NCBI GenBank assembly: GCA_028622995.1
Contig: JAJQJQ010000063.1
Coordinates: forward strand, 186,001-250,000
Length of the DNA: 64,000 nt
DNA from: Panagrolaimus kolymaensis
Taxonomy: Eukaryota > Nematoda > Chromadorea > Rhabditida > Panagrolaimidae
Direction of reading: 5' to 3'
Shown here: positions 60,588 to 64,000 of the stretch, in pieces
How the letters are laid out: the number at the start of each line of letters is the position of its first letter
How positions within the stretch are numbered: position 1 is the first letter of the stretch
Position numbers and translations under genes: made by a program
The notes under the pieces: model-generated
What the model was told of the DNA's origin: nothing
Database searches by the model: none
What the model saw: only the letters and a program-made list of their open reading frames with translations

Positions 60588-62859
60588 TCCAAAGGTTTGT
60601 TTGTGAATATGATAAAAACCCTGAAAGAAAAAAAGTTTAATAAATACGAGACATTGACGACAAAAGTGTAAAAATATGAAAACACGTAGATTGTAGTTGC
60701 GTAAGAAAACATAGAAACTACGAGAAATGAAAGAAGAAGAAAAACACGCGTGAATGAATGAACGAATTTTTTTGGTTGTTTGTTGGAACTTGTATTTTTT
60801 TCAAATTTTTTTATTGAACGTTATATGGTTTAACGTTAGACAGGCAAAAAGAAGAACATGGAATGGAAATGGTGTAATGTTAGTGATTGTTGGTCAAACG
60901 ATTTTAGAATGAAAAAAAAAACACGGATACTTCAAGAATGAAAAAAAAGGAAAGCTTTAAAAAAAAGTTTTAGCAACAACAATGGCAGCAGCGGCATTCC
61001 ATGAAATTTGGCAAAAAGTAAAATATCGCAAAAAAAAAATTTGCCTTCATTTTTTTTGATACTAAATTTGAATTTCTCAAAAAAGCATTCATTGATTCTT
61101 CCGATCATTCAAAACTAACTAACTAATGCTATTTTATTTTTGAAGCTAATAAAAATAAGGCATTCTAAAACAAAGAAGTAATAACCTATTACCCAAAAGC
61201 ATGCAGCTAAAAGCAGCAACTATTTACGGATGAAAGATATTTTATGAATCAAAGCACTAAATTTTTTTTCGCGATATGTTTTTTGGTTAAATAACTAAAC
61301 TAAAATTTAACCACCACCAAAACTAAAAAATATGAACAATTTATGTATTAACCAACCACCTCCTCCTCCACAGCCGACACATGAATGACACAAAATATTA
61401 AAACTAAAGTCTTATAAAACTAAGAAACTGGGGAAATAATATTTTTTTTTAATTTCGTCAAAGATGATCAGAAACTCTAAAGTAACTATAAACACGCAGT
61501 CAAAAATTATGTTCACGCCACATACAGACACTCAATAAATAAATCATATAAAAAAAGTGGGAAGATGAAATATGTAATAATAATAAAATTTATTGGTTAT
61601 TACCAACAACCATCCATCGTTGTTTTCATTCATGGAACTAGGATGGAAGCTTTTCTGATGAAAAACTAAAACTAGAAAGTTTTTTTTTGGAGGAAAAAGG
61701 AAGAAAGACACGGAGAAGATAATATTGCTTTCGTAAAATTCGTGAATAAAGAGTATCCATCAAAATAAAAATATAAATATATTAGATAAGTTAAAAATGG
61801 TTTTAATGTCACGCAAAAAATTTTTTTAAGCTATATTTTACAAATTTTGAAAGAAGGATAAAGTGGATTATGAAAAAAACGATAAAAGCAGGCGACTAGC
61901 AACAAACACGTACATATTAAAAGAAAATTTTTGCGCACACGCAATTTTTTTTGTTGGTTTTTAGTTAGTTCCTTCTGATTTTTTTTTTGACGAAGGCGAA
62001 AGAAAGAAAAGAAAAAAACTTGTCTTCTGGAAAAAAATAAAAACGATTTTGATTTCAAACAACTTCCACCATGATTGGCAGGAATAAAGAACAAAGAGCG
62101 AACGCTGCTGCGCAACAGCAAAAATGAATGGAATTTAAAAAAACTTTTTATACATATTTTTTTTTGAGGAATAAAAAATGTGTAACCGCCGCCGATGGAT
62201 GAAGGAACGAAAAATAATATAAAGGTGAAAGAAAAAAGGAGAGAACAAGTAAAGGAAGTTTTTGAATGCGTGGTCGTCTACTACGTTTTTTACTTTATAA
62301 GAGAAAACAACTTCGCCTAATTGCATGTAATATGCAAAAAAATTCAGTCAATGAAAATTCAGCAATGAAAAATTCAGCAATGAAACATTCAAAATTTTCG
62401 TGTTGAAAGTGAGCACTTTTGCAAATTTTTGAAATTAATCGAAAATGTTGCAAACTTTTTTGTGCAAATATTTGAAGAATGCTTTTAGAAAGTTTTTGAT
62501 GTAAAATTTTTTATATATAGATTATCGAAATATTGGTGAAGCCCATATATCCAACATGGGTTGTTATTGTTTTTGCGCCCATTTTTAGCTAAATTTAATC
62601 TGCTTTTTTGAAAAGTGAGTGCATCTGAGTTTTTTTTGGAAATTTTTTAAAATATTATTTGTAATTATGTATTAATCTTCGTGGCAGTGTGATTTAAAAA
62701 ATATTCAAATATGCTGAACTTTTATTGCTGTATTTTTTTAAGCGGCTTTTTAGTGCTTTGTTGAGGGCATTATAAACGCAGCAACCTTTTTCTTAATAGA
62801 AAAGTAATCTATAGAGATAAGATACTAAATGGATAGCAATCGTTTCGAGGCTATGGGAC
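60588..62859. other. intergenic, no gene supported
   Basis: AT-rich DNA upstream of the SLC10-like gene. Short frames at 61831-62326 on the minus strand are phenylalanine-rich and unsupported. AAAATTCAGCAATGA is repeated around 62356-62384. Confidence 0.45.
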
Positions 62860-62876
62860 TCATATATCACCCATGG

Positions 62877-63145
62877 GCTTACCTATTCTTTTCTTTTTTT
62901 TGAAAGTCCTGTAGCAAATGGATGACAAGAAAGGCATGTAATTGCCGAAGGCAATGCATGGCTTCCGAACAATCTCTTATATATCAACCATGGGCTTATA
63001 TATCTAATCTCTTACATATCCCTTTAGCTTACCTATTCATTTTTTTTTTGAAGGTCCTGTATCAAATGGATGACAAGAAAGGCATGCAATTGCCGAAGGC
63101 AATGCATGGCTTTCGAACAATCTCTTATATATCACCCATGGGCTT
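62877..63145. repeat. tandem repeat, two units of about 120 bases, period about 150
   Basis: Unit one is 62877-62997 and unit two 63027-63145. Both run GCTTACCTATTC, a T-run, GTCCTGTA, AAATGGATGACAAGAAAGGC, ATTGCCGAAGGCAAT, then CTCTTATATATCA and CCATGGGCTT. A partial third end (ATATATCACCCATGGGCTT) lies at about 62862-62880. Each unit contains a hairpin with a C-GAA-G loop. Confidence 0.8.
63089..63103. repeat. hairpin with C-GAA-G triloop (second copy; first at 62941-62955)
   Basis: ATTGCC-GAA-GGCAAT, extendable outward by CATGC/GCATG with one bulged base. Present in both units of the tandem repeat. Confidence 0.7.
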
Positions 63146-63172
63146 TAACCTAAATACTATCTCCGAAATTCA

Positions 63173-63491
63173 CATAGCTTAATCGCCCCTTGGTCTGCCC
63201 CAAACAATGTAATCAACCCAAAAAAAGGAAAGGCAATATAATTTTGCAAACATCTTTAAGCAAATTTTGCGCTGTTGAGATTTATGAATATGATATACCT
63301 TTTTTAACATTATTGAGTGGATAGGTGGATAAACTTAGCGAGAAAAAAAGTAGAAATGAGTTCTTCGCCCCGGAGGGGCGAAGAACGCTTTTCGCTTTTT
63401 TTCTAGCGCTCTCCTTTAAAACTTAATTATATTTTAACTGATTCATAGCTTAATCATCCCTTGGTCTACCCAAAAAAATTGTAATCAACCA
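63173..63491. repeat. direct repeat of about 45 bases, two copies 270 bases apart
   Basis: ATAGCTTAATC, CCCTTGGTCT and GTAATCAACC occur in order at 63174-63218 and again at 63444-63490. Confidence 0.7.
63360..63386. repeat. perfect 12-bp hairpin with C-GGA-G triloop
   Basis: GTTCTTCGCCCC, loop GGA, GGGGCGAAGAAC. Unusually G+C-rich for this window; lies between the two copies of the 45-base direct repeat. Confidence 0.8.
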
Positions 63492-63501
63492 AATTCATAA
63501 A

Positions 63502-63526
63502 AGCGGTATTGCGTAGCAATACCGCT
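63502..63526. repeat. perfect 11-bp hairpin with C-GTA-G triloop
   Basis: AGCGGTATTGC, loop GTA, GCAATACCGCT, directly after the second copy of the 45-base direct repeat. Confidence 0.8.
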
Positions 63527-63530
63527 GGTT

Positions 63531-64000
63531 TAGAAGAAGAAGAAAAAAGGTTGAAACATAATATTATTTATTTATTGATCAAACAAATAAAGGAACGTTA
63601 AAATAAGGGAAAAAGTAGGAATGCGGCAACAAAATAAAAATTTCGCTTTTGCCGTTATAACAAATTCTTTTTAGCAGAGCAAAAGTCCAAAAAATTTTTT
63701 AGAAATCCACAGTTTTTGTTTAGCATAAAAAGCTAGTGTTGAATTAACTTTTTTTTGGAGGCCAAAGAAGATGGATGTAGCTTCAAAAAAATAAAGCAAG
63801 ATTTTTTATTTATCGAAAACTCAAAACTTCTAACAACATTGACCGTCAAAAAAATAATAAAAACTGAGGATAATTTTTCTTCGACCAAGGACGAAACCCA
63901 AAAGAAGGGAAGAAAGAAAGAAAAAGTTTTTTTTCTTCATCTAAAAGTTCAATCAAAAAAAAAATAACAAAACATTAGTTTTCCAAAAATCTCTAACTAA
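63531..64000. other. right-edge sequence, no gene supported
   Basis: AT-rich. The 70-codon frame at 63755-63967 is lysine-rich with no motif and no clear splice context, though it could be the start of a gene continuing beyond the window. Confidence 0.4.

Noticed and set aside
1..64000. tRNA, rRNA, CRISPR or bacterial-type features
   Set aside because: I saw no convincing tRNA A/B boxes, no rRNA segments and no regularly spaced repeats; all supported genes are intron-bearing or intronless eukaryotic genes.

Overview
This is an AT-rich (roughly three-quarters A+T by eye) eukaryotic window with the gene style of a rhabditid nematode. Genes are compact and split by many short GT-AG introns of about 45-80 bases. 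Splice-acceptor-like TTTCAG/TTTTAG sites sit a few bases before several start codons, as expected for spliced-leader trans-splicing. Nematode-type families occur (an srg-type chemoreceptor, six-cysteine secreted proteins), and an RFX/DAF-19 X-box precedes a ciliary gene. The repeated F-box-associated-like family and overall style remind me of clade IV Panagrolaimus-like worms, but that placement is inference.

Left part (1-9.1 kb): the 3' end of an unidentified gene; a zeta-class GST/maleylacetoacetate isomerase; a tandem pair of PRP19 genes, the first keeping only the U-box and coiled coil and the second full length with WD40 repeats; and a gene whose exons join two tandem copies of one module, with a GC-AG intron in the second copy. 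From 10.1 to 10.8 kb there are nested hairpins of unknown nature.

Middle part (11-33 kb): a minus-strand coiled-coil gene with long introns, one carrying nine exact copies of an 8-base motif; mitochondrial ribosomal protein L40; an unidentified minus-strand gene; two six-cysteine secreted paralogues flanking the intraflagellar transport gene ift-74, which has a consensus X-box in its promoter; and the cohesion/replication factor DSCC1.

Right part (33-64 kb): an srg-like chemoreceptor whose second intron holds a TTAA-flanked element with identical 201-base terminal inverted repeats; ketohexokinase; an S1 protease with a probable GPI-type tail; a head-to-head pair of secreted mosaic proteins; a small two-exon gene and a C2H2 zinc-finger gene whose first intron contains one transposon remnant nested in another; phosphoacetylglucosamine mutase; a 110-residue unknown; a tandem-repeat K/P/E-rich disordered protein; an SLC10 bile-acid:sodium symporter-like transporter; and a terminal repeat region with hairpins that share C-GNA-G triloops.

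The genes are mostly independent housekeeping or lineage-specific units, not one pathway. The clearest functional link between DNA and gene is the X-box with ift-74. The most unusual items are the truncated PRP19 paralogue, the mosaic secreted pair, the intronic 8-mer cluster, the two layers of mobile elements, and the GNA-triloop hairpin repeats.
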